From positions 62,001 to 126,000 of the forward strand of contig JADGRA010000014.1 of assembly GCA_017881265.1 (NCBI GenBank): a stretch of 64,000 nt of DNA, given 5' to 3'. This document shows positions 45,283-53,771 of this stretch, one piece after another (the stretch's first letter is position 1; each line of letters begins with the position of its first letter). The position numbers and the translations under genes are program-made. The notes under the pieces were generated by a model. That model ran no database searches. It was not told the DNA's origin and saw only the letters and a program-made list of their open reading frames with translations. This stretch comes from Myxococcaceae bacterium. GTDB lineage: Bacteria > Myxococcota > Myxococcia > Myxococcales > Myxococcaceae.

Positions 45283-46761
45283 CTACGGCTCGTCGCGCAC
45301 CTTCCACGCTGTGCCGGCCGCGCTGTCGCGGAGCTCCACCCCCAGGGTGGCGAGCGCGTCGCGCAAGGCGTCGGCGCGCGCCCAGTCCCGGGCCTTGCGG
45401 GCGGCGGCGCGCTCGGCAATGAGGGCTTCGATGCGGGCACGGTCCAGCCCGCGGCGCTCCACCAGGCGGTCGCGGCGCCACTCGAGCCAGCGCGCCGGGG
45501 ACTGCTGAAAAATCCCCAGCACCTGGCCGAAGGGCCGTACCTCTGCGCGCAGTTCGGCCAGCGTGCACGCCACCCGGTCGCGGTCCGTCACCGGCGGCCG
45601 GTCGAGCAGCAAATTCATCTCGGTGAAGAGGGCGTGCAGCGCCGCCTGTCCTTCGGCCGCGTTGAAGTCGTCGTCCATGCTGCGCTCGAAGGCGCGCAGG
45701 AAGCGGCCGCTGTCGCCCAGCGTGGCGGCCATCTGCACCTCCCGCAGGGCCAGCCGCTCGTCCACCCGCTGCAGCGTCTCGTAGAAGTATTCCAGGCGCC
45801 GCTCTGCCTCGGTGAGGGCCGCCTCGCTGAAGACGAGGGGATTCCGGTAGTGACTGGACAGGAAGAACAGCCGAAGCGCCTCGGCGTCCACCCGGGCCAG
45901 GGCGTCCCGAAGGCGCACCACGTTGCCCAGGGACTTGGACATCTTGGCGTTCTCCATCTCGAGAAAGCCGGTGTGCATCCAGACTTTGGCCAGCGGGGCT
46001 TTGGCGGACGCCTCGGACTGGGCAATCTCGTTGTCGTGGTGGGGGAAGATGAGGTCGAGTCCCCCCCCGTGAATGTCGAAGGGCTGGCCGAGGAATTTGA
46101 CCGCCATCGCCGAGCATTCAATGTGCCAGCCCGGCCGCCCCCGCCCCCAGGGCGCGTCCCAGGCTGGCTCGCCCGGCTTCTCCGCCTTCCACAGGGCGAA
46201 GTCGAGGCTGTCCCGCTTGCGCTCGCCGGCCACGCCGCCCTCGCCAGCCCGGAGTTCCTCCACGTTGCGGTGGGACAGCTTGGCGTAGCCGGGCCACGCT
46301 GAGACGGCGAAGAAGACGTCGCCGTCGGAGGCGTAGGCCGCACCCGCGTCCAGCAGCTTCTGCACGAGGGCCAGAATCTCCGGCATGTTGTCCGTCACCC
46401 GCGGGGCGACGTCCGGCTCCAGGAGGCCCAGGGCGCGCACGTCCTCGTCGAAGGCCTGGACGAAGCGGTCGGCCAGCAGCCGGGGCTCCTCATGGGAGGC
46501 TTGCGCCGCCTGAATAATCCGGTCGTCGACGTCCGTCAGGTTGCGCACGTAGGTGACGCGGTAACCGCGGTAGCGCAAATAACGCACCACGACGTCAAAG
46601 GCGGTGAATGTCCGGGCGTTGCCCAGGTGGACGTAGCTGTAGACAGTGGGGCCGCAGACGTACAGCCGCACCTCCCCTGGTCGCAGGGGGTCTAGGGACT
46701 CCTTGCGTTGCGTCAGGGTGTTGAAAACCTTCAGGCTTGGACTCGACTCTGGCGCGGCCAA
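45283..46761 (-). CDS. cysS: Cysteinyl-tRNA synthetase, TTG start
   Basis: A 492-residue class I synthetase charging tRNA-Cys. HIGH-like HLGN in YSYVHLGNARTF, the zinc ligands in LYVCGPTV and GWHIECSAM, HGGGLDLIFPHHDNE and the KMSKSLGN loop are all present. No ATG or GTG lies near the expected start. A TTG at 46761 has GAGG 6 bases before it and gives the right N-terminus (about 15 residues before SLKVFNTLTQRKE). A much longer frame goes to 46989 but crosses the divergent FHA promoter. Confidence in the TTG start is moderate. Confidence 0.93.
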   Translation of the reverse strand: MAAPESSPSLKVFNTLTQRKESLDPLRPGEVRLYVCGPTVYSYVHLGNARTFTAFDVVVRYLRYRGYRVTYVRNLTDVDDRIIQAAQASHEEPRLLADRFVQAFDEDVRALGLLEPDVAPRVTDNMPEILALVQKLLDAGAAYASDGDVFFAVSAWPGYAKLSHRNVEELRAGEGGVAGERKRDSLDFALWKAEKPGEPAWDAPWGRGRPGWHIECSAMAVKFLGQPFDIHGGGLDLIFPHHDNEIAQSEASAKAPLAKVWMHTGFLEMENAKMSKSLGNVVRLRDALARVDAEALRLFFLSSHYRNPLVFSEAALTEAERRLEYFYETLQRVDERLALREVQMAATLGDSGRFLRAFERSMDDDFNAAEGQAALHALFTEMNLLLDRPPVTDRDRVACTLAELRAEVRPFGQVLGIFQQSPARWLEWRRDRLVERRGLDRARIEALIAERAAARKARDWARADALRDALATLGVELRDSAAGTAWKVRDEP

Positions 46762-46843
46762 CGGGTTCCTCAGGACCTTCCTTGGGACAGACAGCCGTGA
46801 TTGGCTGCATACTAGAACCTCGCCCCCAAAGGGGGGCGTGCCC

Positions 46844-47581
46844 ATGGCTCCGAGCAACCCCAAGCGCCCGCCTCGCCCCCGCAACCCTCCCGACGACAAC
46901 GAGACGTCGGACGAGGGCGAGCTGCCCTTCGACGAGCGGGACGCCACCCCTCTGCGGGCCGATGACCCGAAGCCCCAGCGGGTGACCACCTACCCGGCGC
47001 TCAAGGCCGGCCGCCGGGGTTCCCGCGCGCGCGACACCGCGCTGGCCGGCGGCTTCGCCACCGCCAGCCTGCTGGTGCCGGACAGCTCCGAAGTCTTCCT
47101 CTACGCTGAACGCGGCCCGGGTGCCGGGCAGCTGCTGCCCATCGCGCCGGGCACCCTGGTGCTCGGCCGCAGCAGCAGTGCCGACCTGCGTCTGCCCCAC
47201 GCCTCCATCAGCCGCCGGCACGCCCGGCTGCAGCGCCGGGGCGAGCGCTTCTTCCTCGAGGACCTCGGGAGCCAGAACGGCACCTACCTTGAAGAGGAGC
47301 GCCTGTCCTGCGAGCGCGAGGTGCTCCTCGGCCAGCGCATCCACATTGGCCCGGCCGTCCTTCGCCTGCGCCGCCCCGGCGCCAGCGACGGCACGGTGGA
47401 GGAACTCGACGCCAGCCCCGAGGCCTGGCCGCTCGTCCTCACCCGCCGCCGGCTGTGGCAGGTGGCGCTGCTGGCCGGCGCCGCCGGCTTCCTGCTGGCG
47501 GCACTGCTGTCGCTGGGCATCGCCCGCTACCAGGCGAATGCCCCGGCGCAGAAGCCCGAGCCGGCGGCCCAGGCCCGCTAG
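46844..47581 (+). CDS. FHA-domain membrane protein
   Basis: A 245-residue protein. Residues 1-80 are basic/acidic low complexity; an FHA phosphothreonine-binding domain covers about 85-170 (LVLGRSSSADLRLPHASISRRH and EDLGSQNGTYLEEE with the key Arg, Ser, His and Asn); one helix near the C-terminus (LAGAAGFLLAALLSLGIARYQ) anchors it. The ATG at 46844 follows a GGGGGG stretch. FHA proteins read Ser/Thr kinase signals, which are plentiful in myxobacteria. It is divergent from cysS with an 82-base gap, and its stop interlocks with the next convergent gene. Confidence 0.85.
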   Translation: MAPSNPKRPPRPRNPPDDNETSDEGELPFDERDATPLRADDPKPQRVTTYPALKAGRRGSRARDTALAGGFATASLLVPDSSEVFLYAERGPGAGQLLPIAPGTLVLGRSSSADLRLPHASISRRHARLQRRGERFFLEDLGSQNGTYLEEERLSCEREVLLGQRIHIGPAVLRLRRPGASDGTVEELDASPEAWPLVLTRRRLWQVALLAGAAGFLLAALLSLGIARYQANAPAQKPEPAAQAR

Positions 47582-48216
47582 CCCCTGCAGCGCCGGCGGA
47601 GGGCGTCCTGAAGCAGCCAGCCGTTGAAGGCGGCGAAGAGCAGGAGCAGCACGGCCGTCGCCACCGCGCCCCAGTCCTCGGCCGGGTGCTCGCCTTGCAC
47701 GACGAGGTACAGCCGCCCGTCGTGTGGCCTGAGGCCGGGGAGTTCCCGGGCGCGGGCAAAGGCGTCGCGGTAGGCCGGCGCAGACGCCTCGGCCAGGAGC
47801 CGCCCCCGCACCGCGAAGGGCGTCCGGTCGGGGGGGGGCGGTGGGCGGCCCGGCGTCCAGGTCTCGGAGGGGAGCGGCGCGCGGCGGACGAGGAGGGGCG
47901 TGTCCAGAAGGCCCACCACCACGAAGGGCCCCTGGCGGTCCTGTCCTAAGAAGGCCGTCGCCGCCGGCGTGCCGTGCACCTGCACGTAGCGGTTGGAAGC
48001 AAGGGCATCCAGCCGGTAGTCGCCTTCCCGGCCCAGCGTTACGGGCTCCCTGGAGGACAGCGCGTAGGCGACGTCCGGCCAGGCGCGGGACAGCAGGTAC
48101 AGCGCGCCCAAGAGGCAGATGAGCGCCACCGGAGCGCGGACGAAGGAGGCCCGGCGCGCGCGCAGCCGGGCTTGCAGCTCGGCGATGCGCGCGTCACGGT
48201 CCTCGGGAACCCGCAT
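47578..48216 (-). CDS. Hypothetical membrane protein
   Basis: A 212-residue protein with a helix at about 28-45 (APVALICLLGALYLLS) and another near the C-terminus (GAVATAVLLLLFAAFNGWLLQDAL), with a soluble part between that contains a poly-proline run coded by a nine-base G tract at 47830-47838 of the plus strand. This tract could be prone to slippage. Its stop shares CTAG with the FHA gene. It lies 32 bases downstream of cdnL on the same strand, so it is probably transcribed with it. Function unknown. Confidence 0.65.
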   Translation of the reverse strand: MRVPEDRDARIAELQARLRARRASFVRAPVALICLLGALYLLSRAWPDVAYALSSREPVTLGREGDYRLDALASNRYVQVHGTPAATAFLGQDRQGPFVVVGLLDTPLLVRRAPLPSETWTPGRPPPPPDRTPFAVRGRLLAEASAPAYRDAFARARELPGLRPHDGRLYLVVQGEHPAEDWGAVATAVLLLLFAAFNGWLLQDALRRRCRG

Positions 48217-48248
48217 CGGGGGGGCCGACTGCTCGGCCGGTGCCGCCG

Positions 48249-48743
48249 TCAGGGGATGTTGAAGATGCTCTTCAAGTCCGCCTCGATGGCGTCCTCGGTG
48301 CAGTTCTTCGCCAGGGAGAGCTCCTTGATGAGGAGCGCCCGGGCCGTGTCGAGCATCTTCCGCTCGCCGAAGGACAGGTCCTTGTCGCCCTTCAACAGGT
48401 AGAGGTCGCGCAGCACCTCGGCGATTTCGAACACCGAGCCGGTCTTGATTTTCTCCATGTACTCCCGGTACCGGCGGTTCCAGGTGGTGGAGTCCACCGA
48501 GATGTCCTTCTCGCGGAGGATGGCGTACACCTGCTCGACGTCCTCCTCGCTAATGATTTCCCGCAGCCCGACCGAGCCCACCTTGTTGATGGGAATCATG
48601 ATGCGCATCCCGTTCTCCAGGATGCGCAGCACATAGAACGACTGGCGCTGTCCGGCGACCTCGGTGTGCTCGATGCCCATCACCTCGCCAACGCCCTGGC
48701 CGGGGTACACGGCCTTGTCGCCTGTCTTGAAGCTGGTCTGCAC
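48249..48743 (-). CDS. cdnL: CdnL, CarD-family RNA polymerase-binding regulator
   Basis: A 164-residue transcription factor that in Myxococcus is essential and stabilises open promoter complexes at rRNA and housekeeping promoters by binding the RNAP beta subunit. The N-terminal Tudor-like domain reads FKTGDKAVYPGQGVGEV, and the C-terminal DNA-binding region holds STTWNRRYREYMEKIKTG and LSFGERKMLDTARALL. It uses a GTG start at 48743 (VQTSFKTGD), preceded by AGGAGG 11 bases upstream. A longer frame to 48812 is possible but is not seen in the family. The near match to the Myxococcus protein is the best clue to host taxonomy. Confidence 0.95.
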   Translation of the reverse strand: MQTSFKTGDKAVYPGQGVGEVMGIEHTEVAGQRQSFYVLRILENGMRIMIPINKVGSVGLREIISEEDVEQVYAILREKDISVDSTTWNRRYREYMEKIKTGSVFEIAEVLRDLYLLKGDKDLSFGERKMLDTARALLIKELSLAKNCTEDAIEADLKSIFNIP

Positions 48744-49129
48744 GGACGCGGGTGCCTCCTGCCGGGGATGCGGCGGATGTAGGGAAAGCGGCCTCCTTAC
48801 CATAGGTTGCACCGAAAATCAACCACTTCCCTTGACGGCCGGAAAGCGAAACGATTAGCGTCTCGTCTTTCGCCCGGGGCGCAGCTTCTGCGCGCCCCGC
48901 GGCAGGTCCCCCTCCCCCATCAGCCCGTGCCCTGGCCTTCCTGGTGCTGGCCTCCGGTCCCACCCGACTGGGGGTGTCCCGAGGGACCTCGCGGCTGCCT
49001 TCACCCCCGCAAGGCGGACCTCAACCCCATGACTTTTTTGCGCTTTTACCGTGGTACGGCGCGTGCTCTTACAACGCCCGTGGAAGCGGTGAAAGCCCAA
49101 GCACAGCTGCGGACGGTGGAGGGAACGGC
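48744..49129. other. Intergenic region between divergent cdnL and Hpt-like genes
   Basis: A 386-base gap with two promoters expected. A GC-rich inverted repeat (GGGGCGCAG and CTGCGCGCCCC, one bulge) lies in the middle. I cannot assign a convincing -35/-10 pair on either strand, and no protein frame or structured RNA stands out. Confidence 0.45.
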
Positions 49130-49495
49130 ATGAGTTCCCCCGGCCCACTCGACCTCGAGACGCTCGCCCAGCTGCGCGTGCTGGCCGGGAACCGCGGCGC
49201 CTCGCTGGCGGATGACGCCATCGACGCCTTCCTGAAGGAGTTGCCCACCCGCCTGGTTGGGCTGCGCGACGCGCTGGCCCAGTCCGACTGGCGCACGGCC
49301 GAGCACGGCGCACAGGCCCTGCGCGGCATCGCTGCCACCCTGGGCGCACGCGAAGTGGTGCGCCTGTCCGGGGAGCTGGCCGACGCCCTAGGGCGCGGGG
49401 CCACCGGCGAGACGGCCTTGCTGCTGAAACAACTCGAGTCCGCCGGGACGCAAGCCATGGCGGCACTCGCCCAGCAGCGCTCGCCCGCGCCCTGA
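49130..49495 (+). CDS. Hpt-like protein without phosphoacceptor His
   Basis: A 121-residue helical protein that matches the HPt (histidine phosphotransfer) fold: LRVLAGNRGASLADDAIDAFLKELP, then GAQALRGIAATLGAREV and SGELADALGRG. In active HPt domains the second helix reads AHTLKGSxxxLGA; here the His is Gln62 (codon CAG) and the Lys is Arg65. A His occurs three residues earlier (His59), outside the motif position. A GGAGG site precedes the ATG. It is not next to a kinase gene. It may be a decoy, a scaffold or an adaptor, or it may use another residue. Confidence 0.7.
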   Translation: MSSPGPLDLETLAQLRVLAGNRGASLADDAIDAFLKELPTRLVGLRDALAQSDWRTAEHGAQALRGIAATLGAREVVRLSGELADALGRGATGETALLLKQLESAGTQAMAALAQQRSPAP

Positions 49496-49524
49496 AAGGT
49501 GCACCGGCGGCAGGCCCGCGCCCT

Positions 49525-50697
49525 CTACCCGTCGAAGATGAGCCAGCCGAAGCGGTTGAGGGCGTGGAAGTCGCCCACCCGGGGTGGGGAGAAGGCCTGG
49601 CCCTCCACCTCCTTCCGGCCATGGTGTTCCAGCCGGTAGAGGTTGAAGCGCCAGCGGTCTCCGGGGTGCGGAGGCACGTGGGGCACCGCCGCCAGGCGGT
49701 CAATCGGGATGCGCATCTCGACGCGCCACCCCTGGTCGGTGTCGCTCGCGTCATTCAGGGTGCCCTGCACGGTGACGGCGGTGAGGGCCTGAGAGTCCCA
49801 GGCGAGGTCCATCCCCTGGCGTCGTTCGGGGAAGTAGGCGTCGAAGAGGACGTTGGCCGGGCTCACCTCAATCTCGTTGTACGTCCGCCCGTCGCCGTCG
49901 GCGTCGATGAAAATCTCCACCACCTCCTGGGTGTAGAGCGGCTCGTCCCGCTTGGTGAAGGTGCTCCAGACGTCCGGGTCCTCGCAGTCGAAGGAGACGT
50001 ACAGGTAGCGGTCGTCCCAGAGCAGCCGCGCGGTGGTGCGCACGCGGGCCGGGCTGCCGTCCAGGCTGTTGACGAGGTCGACGGGGGCCGCGCGCGCCCA
50101 GGCCCGGTCGTCCAGGACGCCGTCGATGGTGGGCGCTGGGCGGGCCCGCACCGCGTGGTACTCCGGCAACGCTGGCGCACCACTCTCCAGGAGGGGGCCC
50201 GCCATGCGGTTCTGCCCGTCCTGGGCGCCGGCCTGGTCGACGGGAAGCCGCTCGTCCCCGCGCCAGAAGCCGAGCAGCACCCGCGCCGAGGTGACGCCCG
50301 GGGGCAAGGCGATGTCCTGGGTGTCCTCGAAGACTTTTCCCACCGGCCAGGATTCCAGGGGCGCCGCCAGGGGATGGTCGTCGTTGGCCACCATCTGTCC
50401 GGTGCGCGGGTCCACCAGGTGGACGAAGAGTTGGAAGCCCGCGGGCAGCGGGCGCAGCGGCAGAAACACGTGCGTCAGGCGCACCGGCGCACCGGGCTCC
50501 GGCCCCAGCGGGACGACGCGCGCGCCGACGTAGCGCAGCGCCCCGCCGGCCCAGCTGGCCCCGCTGCTGAAGCTGAGGGCCGCGGAGCGCGCCCCGTCGG
50601 CGCTGGCGGCGGCCAGCCGCGGCTTGGGGCCGGCCTGCTCATCGCGGCAGCTGGCGGTGCACAACAGCAAAAGGAGGCTGAGGGCGGCTCGGCGCAT
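49525..50697 (-). CDS. Lipoprotein with CBM9-like domain
   Basis: A 390-residue predicted lipoprotein: signal sequence ALSLLLLLCTAS followed by the lipobox Cys17. A middle region (about 60-170) is a beta-rich domain with RYVGARVVPLGPEPG, and the C-terminal 200 residues match the family 9 carbohydrate-binding/DOMON-like fold: PTIDGVLDDRAWARA, LYVSFDCEDPDVWSTF and VVEIFIDADGDGRTYNEIEV. These bind sugars or heme on the cell surface. Partner genes are not visible. The substrate cannot be deduced; glycan binding is the commonest role. Confidence 0.78.
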   Translation of the reverse strand: MRRAALSLLLLLCTASCRDEQAGPKPRLAAASADGARSAALSFSSGASWAGGALRYVGARVVPLGPEPGAPVRLTHVFLPLRPLPAGFQLFVHLVDPRTGQMVANDDHPLAAPLESWPVGKVFEDTQDIALPPGVTSARVLLGFWRGDERLPVDQAGAQDGQNRMAGPLLESGAPALPEYHAVRARPAPTIDGVLDDRAWARAAPVDLVNSLDGSPARVRTTARLLWDDRYLYVSFDCEDPDVWSTFTKRDEPLYTQEVVEIFIDADGDGRTYNEIEVSPANVLFDAYFPERRQGMDLAWDSQALTAVTVQGTLNDASDTDQGWRVEMRIPIDRLAAVPHVPPHPGDRWRFNLYRLEHHGRKEVEGQAFSPPRVGDFHALNRFGWLIFDG

Positions 50698-50768
50698 GGA
50701 CTTGCCCCTTTACCCCAAAAGGCCCAGCGGGCCTGGCCCTGAGGCGACGGACAGGCGGGCGGCCGCCC

Positions 50769-51209
50769 TCAGGAACTCTGGGGCGCCAGCCCGGCGCGCT
50801 CCACCAAAAGCGCCACCAGGCGCCGGTGCTGGGCAAAGAAGCTGGTGAAGTGCACGCCGCGCCCGCGGCCGCGGCCGCGGATGGCGTACACCGTCACCGG
50901 GCCGGGCCAGACATCCAGGTGGAGGATGTCCCCGAAGGCGAAGCGCTCGGTCCGCACCATGCCCCGGTAGGTGACGCCGCCTGCGTCCACCTCGATGGCG
51001 GCGCGGGCGTAGTAGGCGTGGCTCACCCCGAAGAAGGCGACGAAGAAGAGCGCTGAGAGAAACGTCTTGAGGGGCACGCCCTGGAAGGTGCACAGGTAGA
51101 CGAGCACCGCCACCCAGAGGAGGCCTGCCACACCCATCGACACGGCGAGGATGGGGGCTGGGCGAAACACCTCGCGCTGGTTGGCCCGACGCACTTCCAC
51201 AGGCGACAA
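50769..51209 (-). CDS. Small membrane protein with bacterial PH-like domain
   Basis: A 146-residue protein with two helices at about 15-60 (PILAVSMGVAGLLWVAVLV and TFLSALFFVAFFGVS) and a short C-terminal region that resembles a bacterial pleckstrin-homology-like fold (AIEVDAGGVTYRGMVRTE). A repeat-like GRGRGRG stretch follows. The start is uncertain: TTG 51209 or GTG 51200, neither with a ribosome-binding site. It sits downstream of the TPR gene by 51 bases. Function unknown. Confidence 0.65.
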   Translation of the reverse strand: MSPVEVRRANQREVFRPAPILAVSMGVAGLLWVAVLVYLCTFQGVPLKTFLSALFFVAFFGVSHAYYARAAIEVDAGGVTYRGMVRTERFAFGDILHLDVWPGPVTVYAIRGRGRGRGVHFTSFFAQHRRLVALLVERAGLAPQSS

Positions 51210-51260
51210 GGCTAACGCCTGGGGTGGGGAGGGCGCCAGGTGCAGGGCGGGCGCTGGCTT

Positions 51261-52574
51261 TCAGTGCGCTGGCGCCGCCGGGGTGGGGCTGACTTCGGCG
51301 GCCAGCGCGGCGGATGTCCGGACCGCCGCCGCCTGCAGCGAGGGCTGCACGTCGGGCGCCGTGGAGACGGCGTACCTGTCGTAGTACGCCCTGGCGTCGC
51401 TGGCGCGCCCCAGCGCCCGGTAGGCCTCCGCCAGGCCGTACAGGGGGGAGGCGCGGGTGGCGTCCAGGCGCAGCGCGTCCTGGTAGTCCGCTGCCGCCTC
51501 GTAGAAGCGGCGGAGCCCGACGTTGGCGCTCCCGCGCGCGGTGTAGGCCACCGCCAGGGCGGGGTCCGCCGCCAGCGCCTCCGTCAGCACCTGCACCGCG
51601 GCAGCGTAGTCGCGCGACAGCACCAGCCGGACGCCCTTTTCATAGGCCTCGCGGGCGCGCGCCTTCCGACTGCCGCCGTCTGCGGCCGCGGCGGCCGCCT
51701 GGGCCAGCCGTGCGCGCGCCCTGTCCGCGTTTGACTGGGCGGCCGAGCGGACGCCGGCGTCGCTCGACAGCTGCACCAGGCGCTCCCACTTCTCGATGGC
51801 CGAGCGGTAGTCCCCCAGCTTGGCCAGGGCATTGCCCTGGTTGAAGAGGGCCTCGACGTTGGTGGGGTCCACCTGCAGCGCCGCCTGGTAGGCCTGGACG
51901 GCAGCCGAGGCGTCGCCGGCGTGCAGGGCCCGGTCGCCTTCGGCCAGCAGCGCGGCGGACGTACCCACGGCGGGCGTCGCCGCGCCCTGGGTCGCCGGTG
52001 CCTGCGCCAAGGAGGAGGAAGGTGCCGGCGGCGGCGCCGCGGCGGCCAGCTGCGCCTTCAGCTGGGCGACGTACTGTTTCGCCTGCTCCACCCAGCGCTG
52101 CTCGCTGGGGCGACTTTGCAGGGACAGGTACGCCTGGTAGGCGCGCACCGCGGGTTCGGCCTTCCCCTGGCCGCGGTAGGCCTCGCCGAGGCCGAAGTAG
52201 GCGTCTGCGTCGGTGGGGTCAATCTCGAGGTACTTTTCGTACGCCCGGGCCGCGACGGCGAAGTCCCCGGCCTTCCGCGCGGCGTAGCCAAGGTTGAAGT
52301 AGGCCAGCTTGAGGTTCGGGTCCGCGGCGATGGCCGCCTGGAGCTTCGAAATGGCCTCGGCGCGCTTGCCCTGGCGAAACAGCACGCTGCCCAGCCCGGT
52401 GAGAGCCTCGGCGAACTTCGGCGCGTCCCGGAGGGCCTCCTGGTACGCCGCCGCCGCGTCGTCCAGGCGGCCTGCCTCCAGCGCCTTCTCGCCACGCTGG
52501 AAGGCGGCCCGTGCCGTGGCGGACACCGGGGCGGCCCCCAGCAAAGCAGCCAGCACGAGCGGAGCAGCCAACAT
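51261..52574 (-). CDS. Exported TPR-repeat protein
   Basis: A 437-residue periplasmic or secreted protein with a signal peptide (LAAPLVLAALLGAAPVSA) followed by tetratricopeptide repeats. Two groups can be read: about 25-155 (AAFQRGEKALEAGRLDDAAAAYQEAL, then three more) and about 205-410, separated by a proline/alanine linker (AAAPPPAPSSSLAQAP). Canonical TPR residues (W/G-Y-G-A-F-A-P pattern) are visible. Such proteins scaffold protein complexes. A longer frame upstream to 52886 exists but the signal peptide at 52574 is preferred. It is divergent from the hydrolase gene. Confidence 0.82.
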   Translation of the reverse strand: MLAAPLVLAALLGAAPVSATARAAFQRGEKALEAGRLDDAAAAYQEALRDAPKFAEALTGLGSVLFRQGKRAEAISKLQAAIAADPNLKLAYFNLGYAARKAGDFAVAARAYEKYLEIDPTDADAYFGLGEAYRGQGKAEPAVRAYQAYLSLQSRPSEQRWVEQAKQYVAQLKAQLAAAAPPPAPSSSLAQAPATQGAATPAVGTSAALLAEGDRALHAGDASAAVQAYQAALQVDPTNVEALFNQGNALAKLGDYRSAIEKWERLVQLSSDAGVRSAAQSNADRARARLAQAAAAAADGGSRKARAREAYEKGVRLVLSRDYAAAVQVLTEALAADPALAVAYTARGSANVGLRRFYEAAADYQDALRLDATRASPLYGLAEAYRALGRASDARAYYDRYAVSTAPDVQPSLQAAAVRTSAALAAEVSPTPAAPAH

Positions 52575-52713
52575 CCCCGTTTGCCACCTCCAGGGCCCAG
52601 CGGACGGCAGGCATACCGGAAACAGAGGGACGTCTGCACGCCCGCACGCGAGGCGCCACCGGGCCGCCCCGGCGGCAGTGGCGAATGTTGTACGTTGTTG
52701 ACGGAGGTGCTGG

Positions 52714-53637
52714 ATGCTCCTGGGACGCGGCAAAGTGGCAGTCGGGGTTTGTCTTTGGGGCTTCGCCGCCTGGGCGGCGCCCGCGGCGCCTCCTGCGGAG
52801 CAAGGGTCGACCTTCGACGCCAATGGCGTCACCCTCTGGTACGAGGTCCGCGGCGATGGGCCGGGCACACCGCTGGTGGTGGCCAACGGCGGTCCCGGGT
52901 TCGACCACAGCTACCTGCACTGCTCCGCGGCGTGGGACCGCCTCGCCAAGGGACGCAAAGTCATCTTCTACGACCAGCGAGGCAACGGCCGGTCAAGCGC
53001 GCTGAAGGACGGGATGGCGTGTGGCTTGGCGGAGCAGATTTTGGACCTCGACGCCCTTCGCAACCACCTCGGGTTTCAAAAGGTGGACCTCCTCGGCCAC
53101 TCCTGGGGCGGCTACCTGGTGATGGCGTACGCGGCCCGTCACCCCGAACACATCTCCCACCTACTCGTCGTGGATTCGGGGGCGCCGAAAATCCAGGACA
53201 CCGTTTTCCTCTTCAAGAACATCTACCCGGAGACGGTGGCAAAGCAGGACGCGGTCGGCTTCGGCGTGGAACTGGGTGACGAAAAGGCCATCGCTGCCGA
53301 TATGCACGAGTACCTCTCGATGCTCTTCTACAGCCCCGAGGTGCGGGACGCGTTCCTGGCACGGTCGGCGTCCTTCAAGTACAGCCAGAAGGTGAACAAG
53401 ACGGTGTGGAGTGACTTGCAGCGCTTCGACCTCACTCCGGAGCTCGCCGGCTTCAAGTTCCCCACCCTCGTCGTGACGGGACGCTACGACTTCAACGTCG
53501 CCCCGTCGGTGGCCTGGTCCATCCACAAGGCCATTCCGGGCTCCGAGTTCGCCGTCTTCGCGAAAAGCGGGCATCTGCCCTTCTGCGAGGAAGTCGACGA
53601 CTTCGTCGCCCGGGTGCAAACCTTCCTCGGCAAGTAA
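52714..53637 (+). CDS. Exported alpha/beta hydrolase, proline iminopeptidase-like
   Basis: A 307-residue serine hydrolase with a signal peptide (VGVCLWGFAAWAAPAAPPAE). The fold is the alpha/beta hydrolase type: oxyanion region NGGPGFDHSYLH, the HGG-like GGPG motif of prolyl aminopeptidases, YDQRGNGRSS, nucleophile Ser in LLGHSWGGYLVM, and the catalytic Asp and His in VTGRYDFNVAPS and AKSGHLPFCEE. Together these fit the peptidase S33 family. An ACGGAGG site lies before the ATG. Likely releases N-terminal proline or acts on related peptides or esters; not sure. Confidence 0.88.
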   Translation: MLLGRGKVAVGVCLWGFAAWAAPAAPPAEQGSTFDANGVTLWYEVRGDGPGTPLVVANGGPGFDHSYLHCSAAWDRLAKGRKVIFYDQRGNGRSSALKDGMACGLAEQILDLDALRNHLGFQKVDLLGHSWGGYLVMAYAARHPEHISHLLVVDSGAPKIQDTVFLFKNIYPETVAKQDAVGFGVELGDEKAIAADMHEYLSMLFYSPEVRDAFLARSASFKYSQKVNKTVWSDLQRFDLTPELAGFKFPTLVVTGRYDFNVAPSVAWSIHKAIPGSEFAVFAKSGHLPFCEEVDDFVARVQTFLGK

Positions 53638-53771
53638 TCGAGGGGCCCGGCGTGCCGCGCTCGGGGCGTCCGCCAACCGCCCCCCAGGTTTGCCACACCC
53701 CAGGGCGCTCGCCCGCGGCGGGCCTTCCCGTTGGAGAGAAAGCCGCCGGTCGTGAAACCGGAGGCAGTCCT

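Noticed and set aside
48744..49129. Candidate promoters for cdnL
   Set aside because: Hexamers such as TTGATT and TATGGT occur on the minus strand but the spacing is 12 bases, too short for a sigma-70 promoter.
53638..53771. tRNA-like fold in the gap after the hydrolase gene
   Set aside because: A short CCGGT/ACCGG stem is present but no acceptor, anticodon or T-arm pattern can be drawn.
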